Origin: Candidatus Mediterraneibacter stercoripullorum
GTDB lineage: Bacteria; Bacillota; Clostridia; Lachnospirales; Lachnospiraceae
Direction of reading: 5' to 3'
Length of the DNA stretch: 64,000 bases
Assembly: GCA_019115765.1 (NCBI GenBank)
Contig: DXCZ01000095.1
Location: 31,065-95,064 of the forward strand
Shown: in pieces, positions 36,801 through 45,470 of the stretch
Layout of the letters: the number at the start of each line of letters is the position of its first letter
Numbering within the stretch: the first letter of the stretch is position 1
Position numbers and translations under genes: made by a program
The notes under the pieces: generated by a model
What the model was told of the DNA's origin: nothing
The model's input: only the letters and a program-made list of their open reading frames with translations
Databases searched by the model: none

Positions 36801-37003
36801 GGCTCGATATAAACTCGATCCGCAATATCCTTGTCTGTCATAATGGTCGCCGGGTTGGAGTTCAGCAGCACAACCTCAAGCCCTTCCTCTTTCAGAGAAC
36901 GGCATGCCTGTGTTCCTGCATAGTCAAACTCCGCGGCCTGTCCGATGACGATCGGACCGGAACCGATGACCAGTACTTTCTTTATACTCAAATCTCTAGG
37001 CAT
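33803..37003 (-). CDS. carB: Carbamoyl-phosphate synthase large subunit
   Basis: 1066 residues. Two homologous ATP-grasp halves (starting [27 protein letters not shown] and [26 protein letters not shown]) separated by the oligomerisation domain, and a C-terminal allosteric MGS-like domain (about 930-1066; [26 protein letters not shown]). It makes carbamoyl phosphate from ammonia passed on by CarA, for arginine and pyrimidines. Start and carA stop overlap as TAATG, a sign of translational coupling. Confidence 0.98.
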   Translation of the reverse strand: [1066 protein letters not shown]

Positions 37004-38073
37004 TATTTCGCTCCTCCCATCATCTCAATGAATCTGTCAAACAGGTAGCCGGAATCCTGAGGTCCCGGGCATGCCTCCGGATGGAACTGAACGGTGAAGA
37101 TATTCTTGCCTACATAGGAAAGACCTTCATTTGTCCTGTCATTGACATTCCGGAACGCCGGTACGGCAACCTTCGGATCCACACTCTCATCGTCAACTAC
37201 ATATCCGTGGTTCTGAGACGATATATATACTCTTCCTGTCTGCAGATCCTTGACCGGATGATTTCCGCCTCTGTGGCCGTATTTCAGCTTGTGCGTGGAC
37301 GCACCGGTAGCCAGAGCCATGAGCTGGTGCCCAAGACAGATAGCAAAAATCGGGATATCGGTATTGTATAACTTTCTGATTTCTTCAATAATAGATGTGC
37401 AGTCCGCCGGATCTCCAGGTCCATTGGAAAGCATGATACCGTCGGGGTTTGATGAAATGATTTCTTCCGCGGTTGTGTGGGCCGGATAAACAGTCACTTC
37501 GCAGCCACGTTTGTTTAAAGACTTGGCGATGTTATTCTTCGCTCCCAGGTCAAGGAGAGCAACCTTCTTTCCTGATCCCTCGAGAACATATTTCTCACTG
37601 CATGTAACTTTGGAGACAACATCCCCTACTGTATATGCCCTGAGCTTCGGAAGGATCTCATCCAGATCATAGTTCTCATTTCTGGTGATCATCCCATTCA
37701 TGGTTCCCTTCTCTCTCAGGATCTTGGTAAGCGCCCGGGTATCAATGCCTGCAATTCCCGGTATGTCCTGACTCTCCAGGAAATCCTGGATCGTGCCCTC
37801 ACACCTGAAATTGCTTGGCATCCTGGACAACTCTCTTACAATATATCCGTCCGGCCATGCCTTCTTTGATTCCATGTCCGGCGTGATTCCATAATTTCCG
37901 ATCAGCGGGTAGGTCATGACAACTGCCTGCCCCGCATAGGAAGGGTCAGTAAGTACCTCCAGATAACCTGTCATAGACGTGTTAAACACGATCTCGCTGA
38001 TACAGTCTCTCGACGAGCCGATGCCTGTCCCTGTAAAGACAGTGCCGTCTTCTAATATAAGAAACGCCTTCAT
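37003..38073 (-). CDS. carA: Carbamoyl-phosphate synthase small subunit
   Basis: 356 residues. N-terminal CPSase-specific domain (MKAFLILEDGTVFTGTGIGSSRDCISEIVFNTSMTGYLEVLTDPSYAGQAVVMTYPLIGNYG) and class I glutaminase domain with FAICLGHQLMALATGA (nucleophile Cys) and the FHPEACPGPQD His/Glu pair. Start at 38073 with GGGTGG upstream; 16 codons of in-frame extension are rejected. Operon carA-carB with a strong promoter and ArgR-like boxes upstream. Confidence 0.97.
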   Translation of the reverse strand: MKAFLILEDGTVFTGTGIGSSRDCISEIVFNTSMTGYLEVLTDPSYAGQAVVMTYPLIGNYGITPDMESKKAWPDGYIVRELSRMPSNFRCEGTIQDFLESQDIPGIAGIDTRALTKILREKGTMNGMITRNENYDLDEILPKLRAYTVGDVVSKVTCSEKYVLEGSGKKVALLDLGAKNNIAKSLNKRGCEVTVYPAHTTAEEIISSNPDGIMLSNGPGDPADCTSIIEEIRKLYNTDIPIFAICLGHQLMALATGASTHKLKYGHRGGNHPVKDLQTGRVYISSQNHGYVVDDESVDPKVAVPAFRNVNDRTNEGLSYVGKNIFTVQFHPEACPGPQDSGYLFDRFIEMMGGAK

Positions 38074-38168
38074 GTGTCCACCCTTTCCTTTTGTAAATTT
38101 CAATTTGCATAGGAAAGGCACTCTTGGAGTCTTTTGATCCAGAGCGCCCTCGTTCTCAAATTGTAGAA

Positions 38169-38197
38169 ATTATACTACAACTGAGCACATTTTTCAA
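38169..38197 (-). promoter_or_regulatory. carAB promoter
   Basis: TTGAAA (38197-38192) and TATAAT (38174-38169) on the minus strand, exactly 17 nt apart, about 95 nt before the carA start. Near-consensus sigma-70 promoter. Confidence 0.75.
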
Positions 38198-38210
38198 CTG
38201 TAAGTTTTAT

Positions 38211-38243
38211 TATAATTATGCACAAATTTTTAATAATTATACA
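38211..38243 (-). promoter_or_regulatory. Two ArgR-like boxes upstream of carAB
   Basis: TGTATAATTATT (38243-38232) and TGCATAATTATA (38222-38211) resemble the ARG box (TGAATAATTATTCA-like). Their centres are 21 bp apart, the spacing used by an ArgR hexamer on paired boxes. They lie just upstream of the -35. Regulation by arginine is inferred. Confidence 0.5.
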
Positions 38244-38285
38244 TTTCATCTTTTATTCCGGCCTTTTTATCCACCTTTTTCTTGT

Positions 38286-39503
38286 TTATCCTTCTCCGTA
38301 ATCCCAGAAAACCGTGATCCTGCAGTGACTGTCATCCGGAGAATAGGTATACCGCACGCTGCTCAGTCCGTAATGTGAAGCCAGATTCTGCGCTGCTCGC
38401 GGGAGGAGATCCTGGATCACACCCTCTCTCGCCCTGCTGTATGCCTCCCCTTCCGGGAATTTACATACAAATGAGTCTTCCCCGGCATAGATACTCTGAT
38501 TCATGGCCTGGAGCAAAGTCTGGGGATCATAGTCATCATAGTACATCCCGTTCATCTTATAATAATTCAGATCGTCAGACACACAGGCGGGATACTCGAC
38601 AAAATCATCCTGCACATGATCTATCATGATCTCTTCATCAGTGCAGCAGAGATAGTCATAATTAATACTGCCGGCAGACAGATGTTCCCCGCTCTCCTCC
38701 TCCAGGAAAACCGGGTCTCCAAAGGTCACGTCCATCTGATACCAGTTTCCGCCGCAGCTGACAATATTCCACGCATGAGCGCTCTGTCCTGATACAGTCC
38801 CTGTTACATAGATACAGCGGATCCCTGTTTTTCCAAGGAGATACTGAGCCGCTCTGGAATACCCGGCACATACCGAACGCTTTCCCACAAGTGCGCTGTA
38901 TATGTTCTGGTCATCCGGCGCCTCCTGATCATAATCAACTGTATCCACCAGATACTCATAGACGTACCGGATCCGTTCATACTCTGAGGAATCTGCCGGC
39001 ATTCCTGCCAGGCACTGCTCTGCGGCGCTGTCAATCTCCGTCTGGCGGCTGTCCCTTGTTTCCCGGCTGCATGTATATCCGGGAGAAAATTCTGTATAAT
39101 CAGCATAAACCGTCATCCTGGAACTGCCGTCGCACCAGAAGAGCTCCGGTCTGTCGTACAGAAGATATTCGTAGACTTTCGCCGTATCCATGCTGTCTCC
39201 GGCGTGAAGCCGGATCGTCTCTTCCATCCCGTTCACTCCCTGCAGAAGCTCTCGGTAGACCATCTGCTCCTCTTCTGTCAGACAGTCGAAATAGAAGCTG
39301 CCTGACACTTCCTCCTCTGTCACCGTAAGCTCCGGGAACTCTGCCTGCTGCGGGACAGCGCTCTGAAATGTCTCCCGGGTCTCATCGATCACATTCGGAA
39401 GTATCCTGACCACTGCCGCTCCTCCCAGACAGAGAACCGCCAATATGCAGATAACCGCGGCCCCCTTCCCCCATTTCTTTCTCTTACGTCTTCGTCTGCT
39501 CAT
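38286..39503 (-). CDS. Membrane-anchored transglutaminase-like protein
   Basis: 405 residues. A basic N-terminus and one membrane anchor (about 14-34) put the rest outside. The transglutaminase-like core has Cys212 (KRSVCAGYSRAAQYLLG), His243 (SAHAWNIV) and Asp258 (MDVTFGDP), the papain-like triad of this superfamily. In clostridia such proteins are thought to act as wall or protein-modifying cysteine proteases; the substrate is unknown. AAAGGAG upstream of ATG. Downstream of the SpoIID-like gene on the same strand. Confidence 0.85.
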   Translation of the reverse strand: MSRRRRKRKKWGKGAAVICILAVLCLGGAAVVRILPNVIDETRETFQSAVPQQAEFPELTVTEEEVSGSFYFDCLTEEEQMVYRELLQGVNGMEETIRLHAGDSMDTAKVYEYLLYDRPELFWCDGSSRMTVYADYTEFSPGYTCSRETRDSRQTEIDSAAEQCLAGMPADSSEYERIRYVYEYLVDTVDYDQEAPDDQNIYSALVGKRSVCAGYSRAAQYLLGKTGIRCIYVTGTVSGQSAHAWNIVSCGGNWYQMDVTFGDPVFLEEESGEHLSAGSINYDYLCCTDEEIMIDHVQDDFVEYPACVSDDLNYYKMNGMYYDDYDPQTLLQAMNQSIYAGEDSFVCKFPEGEAYSRAREGVIQDLLPRAAQNLASHYGLSSVRYTYSPDDSHCRITVFWDYGEG

Positions 39504-39605
39504 TCTGCTCCTTTCTCCACTTTATTATTCTGACCGGCTCCGGAGGCGTCTCCGCCCGTCCGGCAGTGTCAGAAAACATAACAGCAGGATTGCCATGTAA
39601 AATCA

Positions 39606-40871
39606 TCACGTCAGCTCGGCGATCCTGGATACGCCTACATAAATCTCAGATATCTTATACCAGGTGGCATAGTCCACCTTTCCCGTGACCGGAAGGCCGA
39701 AAACAGACTGGAACTCCCGCACGGCCTCCTCGGTAGCCGGACCATATATGCCGTCTGCATTGATCTTCGGAAGAGCAGGATACGCTCCTGCGATCACATT
39801 CAGCTGCTCCTGCACCTGGCGAACCTTCTGGCCGGATGAGCCCTCCTCCAGCGTATACCCGGGCCATGACGAAGGAATTCCCGAGATTTCCTGTGCCGTG
39901 TTGATGTACATATCATCCCCGTAAAAGTAGCGCAGGATCTCGATAGCGGAATATCCCCGGTCTCCCAGTTCCTTGGATCCCCACTGAGTCATCCAGTTGG
40001 GACAGCTGACTCTCCTGCCGTCACAGTACTGGGTCAGGATGGGCTGACGTACATTCGGCCTGGAAAGATAATTTCCAAATAATTCATCTACAATCACGGA
40101 AATGGACTCGTAGATGTTTCTCTCCGGGATCCATTTGTGATCGAAGGCAGTGGAGGAAGTAATGGTAAAGTCGTATCCACGGTTTCTGTACCATTCGGTG
40201 TATACACGGTTCAGAGTAAAGGACATGATAGCCAGCACATTTGCCCGTATGGTATTCTCCGGCCAGGTGGCATAGATCTCACTGGAAGCCACATTTTTGA
40301 TATAATCCTTATACTTCACATAATAGTTATTGGCCGTACTGTCTCTGGGCGATCCGTCATGGACAACGATGTACTCCGGCACCACTACTCTGCTCAGGAC
40401 GATCTCCCCGGACTCATTGGTGGGCTTGATCTCATCCTCCGCGATCTTCGGCGGATAATCCCCATATAAAGTATGGGCGGGGATGACGAACACTTCTTCC
40501 TCTTCCCCGCCCGTATCACTGGGTCTCATCCTGACATTCTGTATTGCCTTGGTATTCGCGAGGATCTCCGCTCCCGCGATGCTCACCGGCTCAAATCCCG
40601 GGGCGCTGATATCGAAAGTATACTCCGAGTAAGGCTGTCTCTCATTCTCCGGATCCAGGCTCCACTCCTCCGGAGGCGCATCCAGCTCGATGGTCTCCGT
40701 CTGCCCGGATGAGTCTGTAGTCAGCCTTTCCAGCGTAGATTCAGGTACTCCTGTATAGGATATGGCGATCCGCGCATCCGCCACCGGTCTAGATGTGGCC
40801 GATGATGTGATATTGATCTGCAGCTTTCCTTTCTCTGTCGCATCATTCTGCATTGCCCTTATATAGCGCAT
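39606..40871 (-). CDS. SpoIID-like protein with C-terminal peptidoglycan-binding domain
   Basis: 421 residues. An N-terminal beta-rich region (about 15-115; LQINITSSATSRPVADARIAI) may be a carboxypeptidase-regulatory-like fold. The central part (about 160-330; VVVPEYIVVHDGSPRDSTANNYYVKYKDYIKNVASSEIYATWPENTIRANVLAIMSFTLNRVY) resembles SpoIID/LytB amidase-enhancer or cortex proteins. The C-terminus (about 345-410; GSSGQKVRQVQEQLNVIA...DGIYGPATEEAVREFQSVFGLPVTG) is a PG_binding_1 domain. No signal peptide is visible, unusual for a wall protein, as in some spore-coat-associated proteins. A role in the sporulating cell is inferred. Confidence 0.75.
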   Translation of the reverse strand: MRYIRAMQNDATEKGKLQINITSSATSRPVADARIAISYTGVPESTLERLTTDSSGQTETIELDAPPEEWSLDPENERQPYSEYTFDISAPGFEPVSIAGAEILANTKAIQNVRMRPSDTGGEEEEVFVIPAHTLYGDYPPKIAEDEIKPTNESGEIVLSRVVVPEYIVVHDGSPRDSTANNYYVKYKDYIKNVASSEIYATWPENTIRANVLAIMSFTLNRVYTEWYRNRGYDFTITSSTAFDHKWIPERNIYESISVIVDELFGNYLSRPNVRQPILTQYCDGRRVSCPNWMTQWGSKELGDRGYSAIEILRYFYGDDMYINTAQEISGIPSSWPGYTLEEGSSGQKVRQVQEQLNVIAGAYPALPKINADGIYGPATEEAVREFQSVFGLPVTGKVDYATWYKISEIYVGVSRIAELT

Positions 40872-40923
40872 AACCCTCTCCGCAAATAAGATTTCTCTAA
40901 ATAATATATGCGGAATCTGTTTT

Positions 40924-41955
40924 TTAGAATAACTTTATAATGTCATTGCACATGACTACGATCATCAGCAGCATAAGCGCTGCAAATCCGGCAAAATGGA
41001 CCATTCCCTCCTTCTCCGGCGGAATCCGTTTTCTTCTTACAGCCTCTATGATGAGGAAGACAAGCCGCCCTCCGTCCAGAGCCGGGATCGGGAGCAGATT
41101 CAGCACGCCCAGATTCGCCGAGATCAGCACGCCAAAATTCATCAAGTTCAGAAGGATGACAAGAGCTCCTGCAGGAGCAGAGGCCTGATAAACTTCATCT
41201 ACCATATCCACAATGCCAACCGGTCCTGAGAGGTCGTTGAGACCTACCTGCCCGGTCACGATCATCCTGAGACTTTCCATAGTATATGTGATCCAGTATT
41301 TCACTGTGTAGGTTCCGTATTCCATGGAGCCCAGGATTCCGGGATGCACAGTTCCCGCACTGACAAATCCCAGCAGCGGGGACGTATCTCCTTCTTTCTG
41401 GCGCAGCTCAAGCTGTACCGTATGTTCCTCTCCGTCTCTCTCATAGACGATCTCATAAGAACTCTCATTTGGATGGACGGCTGTATACAGACGCAGATCA
41501 TCCCAGATGTGGACACTCCTGCCGTTGATCTCCTTTATCACATCTCCTGCCTTCATGCCCTGTTCCTCCGCGGAATACCCCGGAGTAACCTCTCCAATCT
41601 CAGCAGTAGTATACCCTGCGGCCATGATGATGATCACACTCATGATCCAGGCAAGGATCAGGTTGAAAACAGGTCCTGCAGCAATAACGGAAATCCTTGC
41701 CCAGACAGATTTGTTATTGAAGCTCTTCGGATCTGTATCTGTTGTCTCATCCTCCCCCATCATACAGGCACCGCCAAAGGGCAGCAGTTTGATCGAGAAC
41801 TTTGTCCCGCCGATCTCTTTGCCGATCAGTGTCGGGCCAAGACCCAGGGAGAATTCATCCACCCGGATGCCGTTTGCCTTGGCAAGCAGAAAATGCCCCA
41901 TCTCATGAAAGATAATAATGAAACTGAACAGCAGGATTGCAACAATAATACCCAT
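40924..41955 (-). CDS. rseP: RIP site-2 metalloprotease RseP
   Basis: 343 residues. Zinc motif HEMGH (17-21) in the first membrane segment, a PDZ domain in the middle (about 105-190, GEVTPGYSAEEQGMKAGDVIKEINGR), and the second active-site motif NLLPIPALDGGRL near 290-300; about four membrane segments. It cleaves transmembrane anti-sigma factors or signal peptides within the bilayer. Three bp after dxr, in the uppS-cdsA-dxr-rseP cluster. Confidence 0.96.
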   Translation of the reverse strand: MGIIVAILLFSFIIIFHEMGHFLLAKANGIRVDEFSLGLGPTLIGKEIGGTKFSIKLLPFGGACMMGEDETTDTDPKSFNNKSVWARISVIAAGPVFNLILAWIMSVIIIMAAGYTTAEIGEVTPGYSAEEQGMKAGDVIKEINGRSVHIWDDLRLYTAVHPNESSYEIVYERDGEEHTVQLELRQKEGDTSPLLGFVSAGTVHPGILGSMEYGTYTVKYWITYTMESLRMIVTGQVGLNDLSGPVGIVDMVDEVYQASAPAGALVILLNLMNFGVLISANLGVLNLLPIPALDGGRLVFLIIEAVRRKRIPPEKEGMVHFAGFAALMLLMIVVMCNDIIKLF

Positions 41956-41958
41956 GCA

Positions 41959-43101
41959 TTACCACCTTTTTTTAATAAATTCATATGTCTCCTGCTCGGT
42001 CTTTAGTATCTCTTCTACCGTAGGAGATTCAATATTTCTGTGTTCCTCCATGCAGGCCCGGATGATCTCAGGGATCTGCAGATAACGGATCTTCCTGTCC
42101 AGGAACATGGCCACTGCCCTTTCATTTGCCGCATTGAGAACGGTAGGAAGAGATCCGCCCTTTCTTCCCGCCTCATAGGCAAGTTTCAGTCCGTAGAACG
42201 TATCCATATCCGGCTTCTCAAAGGTAATCTCCGTCAGCGCGGCAAAGTCCAGACGCTCTCCCGGCAGATATCTTCTCTCCGGATAATAGAGCGCATACTG
42301 GATCGGGAGCTTCATGTCCGGCGTCCCCAGCTGGGCGATCACCGCTCCGTCCTCATACTCTACCATAGAATGAATGATACTCTGCGGCTGCACGACCACC
42401 TGGATCTGATCCACGCTCACTCCGAAAAGCCATTTTGCCTCGATCACTTCAAGTCCTTTATTTACCATGGTGGAAGAGTCAATGGTGATCTTACGCCCCA
42501 TCTCCCAGTTGGGATGCTTCAGCGCATCCTCCACCTGAATATTCTCCAGCTCTTCCCGCTTCTTCCCTCGGAAGGGACCACCTGAAGCTGTCAGCAGGAT
42601 CTTGTGCAGAGCCTTCCTCTGCCCGCCCTGAAGAGACTGGAATATGGCGCTGTGCTCACTGTCTACCGGCAGAATGGACACATGATATTCCTCTGCCAGC
42701 GGGATGATGATATGTCCCGCCGTCACCAGTGTTTCCTTATTGGCAAGAGCAATATCCTTGCCTGCTTTGATCGCCTCGATCGTAGGAAGTATCCCGATCA
42801 TCCCCACGATAGCGGTCACCAGGATCTCTGACTCCGGCTCCGATGCTACCGCCAGCAGTCCGTCCATACCGGACATGATCCTGACGTCCAGATCCCGGAC
42901 ACGGTCACGTAATTCCGCTGCCCGTTCTTCCTCCCAGACAGCCGCCAGACAGGGCCTGAACTCCCGGATCTGTTCCTCCAGAAGCGTAATATTCCTCCCC
43001 GCCGCAAGGGCTGTCACCTGTATATCGCCGTTGGTCCGCACGATCTCCAGCGTCTGAGTGCCGATGGAACCTGTGGAACCAAGAACTGCTATTTTCTTCA
43101 T
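41959..43101 (-). CDS. dxr: 1-deoxy-D-xylulose 5-phosphate reductoisomerase
   Basis: 380 residues. NADPH loop GSTGSIGTQTLEIV (8-21), ANKETLV, the metal/catalytic segment PVDSEHSAIFQSLQG, and the flexible lid region with TASGGPFRG. It converts DXP to MEP, the first committed step of non-mevalonate isoprenoid synthesis, which feeds the undecaprenyl phosphate made by the neighbouring uppS product. AAGAGGTG ribosome site. Confidence 0.97.
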   Translation of the reverse strand: MKKIAVLGSTGSIGTQTLEIVRTNGDIQVTALAAGRNITLLEEQIREFRPCLAAVWEEERAAELRDRVRDLDVRIMSGMDGLLAVASEPESEILVTAIVGMIGILPTIEAIKAGKDIALANKETLVTAGHIIIPLAEEYHVSILPVDSEHSAIFQSLQGGQRKALHKILLTASGGPFRGKKREELENIQVEDALKHPNWEMGRKITIDSSTMVNKGLEVIEAKWLFGVSVDQIQVVVQPQSIIHSMVEYEDGAVIAQLGTPDMKLPIQYALYYPERRYLPGERLDFAALTEITFEKPDMDTFYGLKLAYEAGRKGGSLPTVLNAANERAVAMFLDRKIRYLQIPEIIRACMEEHRNIESPTVEEILKTEQETYEFIKKRW

Positions 43102-43174
43102 ATGTCACCTCTTGATCATATTGGTTCTGTCTGATCCTGATACAGCGAAAGATCCCCCTTATCATTTGCTTATA

Positions 43175-43226
43175 TCAGCTAAAGCTGACCCGAATCCCGC
43201 GCCAAGACTCGCATGCGAGTCTTGAA
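43175..43226. repeat. 52-bp double-palindrome repeat, copy 1
   Basis: Contains TCAGCTAAAGCTGA, a linker ACCCGAATCCCGCGCC, and the 20-bp palindrome AAGACTCGCATGCGAGTCTT. The same 52 bp occurs in inverse orientation at 63873-63924 with one mismatch. It lies in the gap between cdsA and dxr, 74 bp upstream of the dxr start. Confidence 0.9.
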
Positions 43227-43238
43227 TTCGCTGAGCGG

Positions 43239-44051
43239 TCAGAACAGGATTGCCAGATAAAATATAATGGGCGCCGTAAAGATCACACTGTCAAACCGGT
43301 CCAGAATCCCGCCGTGTCCGGGGATCAGGGTACCGTAATCCTTAATGTTATGATATCTCTTGATGGCTGACGCAGCCAGATCGCCCACCTGGGAGATTGC
43401 GCCTCCCACTGCCCCGATCAAAGCATAGGACAGCACATTTACACCGGCATCTCCCCAGTAATTAATAGCCAGTCCATAGAGTACACCGATAAGAGCCGCT
43501 CCCAGGATGCCTCCGATTCCTCCCTCTACGGACTTCTTCGGACTCAGTATAGGAGCCATCTTATGCTTTCCGATCAGCATTCCCACACAGTAGGCACATG
43601 TATCGCATCCCCATGAACAGACGAATACAAGCCATACCGTATAAACGCCGCCCGGCAGGATCCTCGTCTGGTAAATATAGGACAGCATGACCGCCACATA
43701 GAACATTCCAAAGAAAGCAGCCATGATCTGATGTGTATTATATTTCGGGTAGGCAAATACAAGCACTGCCATCTGGCAGACAAGATAAACCATAAAAAGC
43801 AGCATAAACCAGTTCAGCTTCTCCCCTGGCAGGATCGGTTCAAAATAAACAAGAGCATAATAGCCCACAGTAAAAATATATCCTATGATCCCCGGTGCTT
43901 TCTTTTCCATCGAAAATACCCGAAAGAGCTCGGTCATACCGATCAGGCTGATGGCCAGCAGGACGACAAAGAGGAGATTGCCTCCTGTGATCAGAGTAAT
44001 CAGGGCGATGATCACAAGCAGAATACCGCTTAACAGCCTTGTTTTAAACAT
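43239..44051 (-). CDS. cdsA: Phosphatidate cytidylyltransferase
   Basis: 270 residues, about 7-8 membrane segments. The family signature near the C-terminus, KDYGTLIPGHGGILDRFDSVIFTAP, is intact. It makes CDP-diacylglycerol for phospholipid synthesis. The start overlaps the uppS stop as TAATG, so it is coupled to uppS. Confidence 0.95.
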   Translation of the reverse strand: MFKTRLLSGILLVIIALITLITGGNLLFVVLLAISLIGMTELFRVFSMEKKAPGIIGYIFTVGYYALVYFEPILPGEKLNWFMLLFMVYLVCQMAVLVFAYPKYNTHQIMAAFFGMFYVAVMLSYIYQTRILPGGVYTVWLVFVCSWGCDTCAYCVGMLIGKHKMAPILSPKKSVEGGIGGILGAALIGVLYGLAINYWGDAGVNVLSYALIGAVGGAISQVGDLAASAIKRYHNIKDYGTLIPGHGGILDRFDSVIFTAPIIFYLAILF

Positions 44052-44761
44052 TATGATTCCTCCTCTACCCCGCCGAAACGTCTTTTTCTGTGGTTATATT
44101 CCTCTATCGCTTTGACAAGCTCTTCCTTCGTAAAATCAGGCCAGTGCACATCTGTAAAATAGAATTCCGAATATGCCAGCTGCCAGAGCAGATAGTTGGA
44201 CAGCCGCTGCTCGCCGCTGGTGCGGATCAACAGATCCGGATCCGGAATTCCGTGTGTATCCAGATAGGACTCGAAAACCTTCTCATCGATCTGCTCCGGT
44301 TCCACCTTCCCGTCAGCGCAGTCCGCAGCCAGCTTTCTGACAGCCCGGGTGATCTCATCCCGGCTCCCGTAATTCAGAGCTATGGTGAAGTTCAGCCCGC
44401 CGTTGTTCACCGTAGCTTCCTCCAGTTCCTGTATCCTCGCCTTGATATCCTCGTCCAGTGGGTGCATGTCTCCAATGACACGAACCTTCATATCGTTTTT
44501 CGCCGCTGTCTTCAGACAGGTCTTCATATAATTCCGGAGCAGGCCCATCAGTGCATCCACCTCACTCTTAGGACGGCTCCAGTTCTCTGTGGAAAATGCA
44601 TAAACCGTCAGGTACTTGATCCCCATGCGCCACGCTTCCTCGCAGATGCGCTCCACATTCTTGCTGCCCTGGGCGTGGCCGTAGTTTCTGGGCATGCCTT
44701 TTGCCTTGGCCCAGCGGCCGTTTCCATCCAGTATAATGGCAATATGCTGCGGTACTTTCAT
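44051..44761 (-). CDS. uppS: Undecaprenyl diphosphate synthase
   Basis: 236 residues, cis-prenyltransferase. The FPP-binding and catalytic Asp lies in IILDGNGRWAKAKGMPRNYGHAQG; YAFSTENWSRPKSEVD and the C-terminal DLLIRTSGEQRLSNYLLWQLAYSEFYF are present. It makes the C55 carrier for cell-wall synthesis. Start at 44761 (MKVPQHIAII) with AGGGAAG upstream; a longer in-frame start is rejected. First gene of the lipid cluster. Confidence 0.96.
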   Translation of the reverse strand: MKVPQHIAIILDGNGRWAKAKGMPRNYGHAQGSKNVERICEEAWRMGIKYLTVYAFSTENWSRPKSEVDALMGLLRNYMKTCLKTAAKNDMKVRVIGDMHPLDEDIKARIQELEEATVNNGGLNFTIALNYGSRDEITRAVRKLAADCADGKVEPEQIDEKVFESYLDTHGIPDPDLLIRTSGEQRLSNYLLWQLAYSEFYFTDVHWPDFTKEELVKAIEEYNHRKRRFGGVEEES

Positions 44762-44865
44762 ATTCTTCCCTCTCTTAACGATAAAATACAAACAGTTCAG
44801 CCCACACCATCCGGAAAACCGAACTGTAACTTAAATGCAGTTTCTCTACACGGAAAACAGAAGGA

Positions 44866-44893
44866 AGCCAGGTAATGCAGGCCCCCTTCTGTT
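44866..44893 (-). terminator. Terminator of frr
   Basis: AACAGAAGG/CCTTCTGTT stem with inner GCC/GGC pairing, followed on the minus strand by TTCCG; 14 nt after the frr stop. It separates the frr-pyrH unit from uppS. Confidence 0.65.
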
Positions 44894-44906
44894 ATATTTC
44901 TCCGCT

Positions 44907-45458
44907 CTATACTGTCATGATCTCCTTTGATTTTGCCTCGACCATCTTGTCCACTTTCTCAATGTACTTGTCCGTGATCTTCTGCAGCTCGTCTTCCAGA
45001 TCTTTGATACCGTCCTCGGAGATTTCTGTCCCTTTCAGCTTCTTAAATGCTACGTTGCCGTCCCGGCGGATATTGCGGACTGCAACCTTAGCTGCTTCGC
45101 CTTTTTTCTTCACATCTTTAGCAAGTTCTTTTCTCCGCTCTCCTGTCAGCTCAGGGAATACCAGCCGGATGGAATTTCCATCGTTTGTGGGGTTGATGCC
45201 GATATCGGATGTCAGGATTGCCTTCTCAATAGCCTTGAGCATGCTCTTCTCCCAAGGCTGGATCTGGATCATACGCGCCTCCGGAACTGATACATTAGCC
45301 ACCTGCTGAATCGGTGTCGGTGCTCCATAATAATCCACGGCAAGCTTGTCCAGCACATGTGGATTTGCACGTCCCGCCCGGATCGTAGCCAGCTCTCCGT
45401 CAAGGTTGTTGATCGTCTTCGTCATTTTTTCGTCATAAGGTTTTATTTTTTCATTCAT
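44907..45458 (-). CDS. frr: Ribosome recycling factor
   Basis: 183 residues, the usual length. Signature blocks: LDGELATIRAGRANPHVLDKLAVDYYGAPTPIQQVANVSVPEARMIQIQPWEKSML and GINPTNDGNSIRLVFPELTGERRKEL. With EF-G it splits post-termination 70S ribosomes. AGGAGG before ATG; 12 bp after pyrH, a frequent bacterial pairing, though rpsB and tsf are not upstream here. Confidence 0.97.
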   Translation of the reverse strand: MNEKIKPYDEKMTKTINNLDGELATIRAGRANPHVLDKLAVDYYGAPTPIQQVANVSVPEARMIQIQPWEKSMLKAIEKAILTSDIGINPTNDGNSIRLVFPELTGERRKELAKDVKKKGEAAKVAVRNIRRDGNVAFKKLKGTEISEDGIKDLEDELQKITDKYIEKVDKMVEAKSKEIMTV

Positions 45459-45470
45459 GTCATCTTCCTC

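Noticed and set aside
39573..39605. Similarity of the gap at 39.6 kb to the cdsA 3' end (CAGGATTGCCA)
   Set aside because: Only about 11 shared bases in unlike contexts; chance match.
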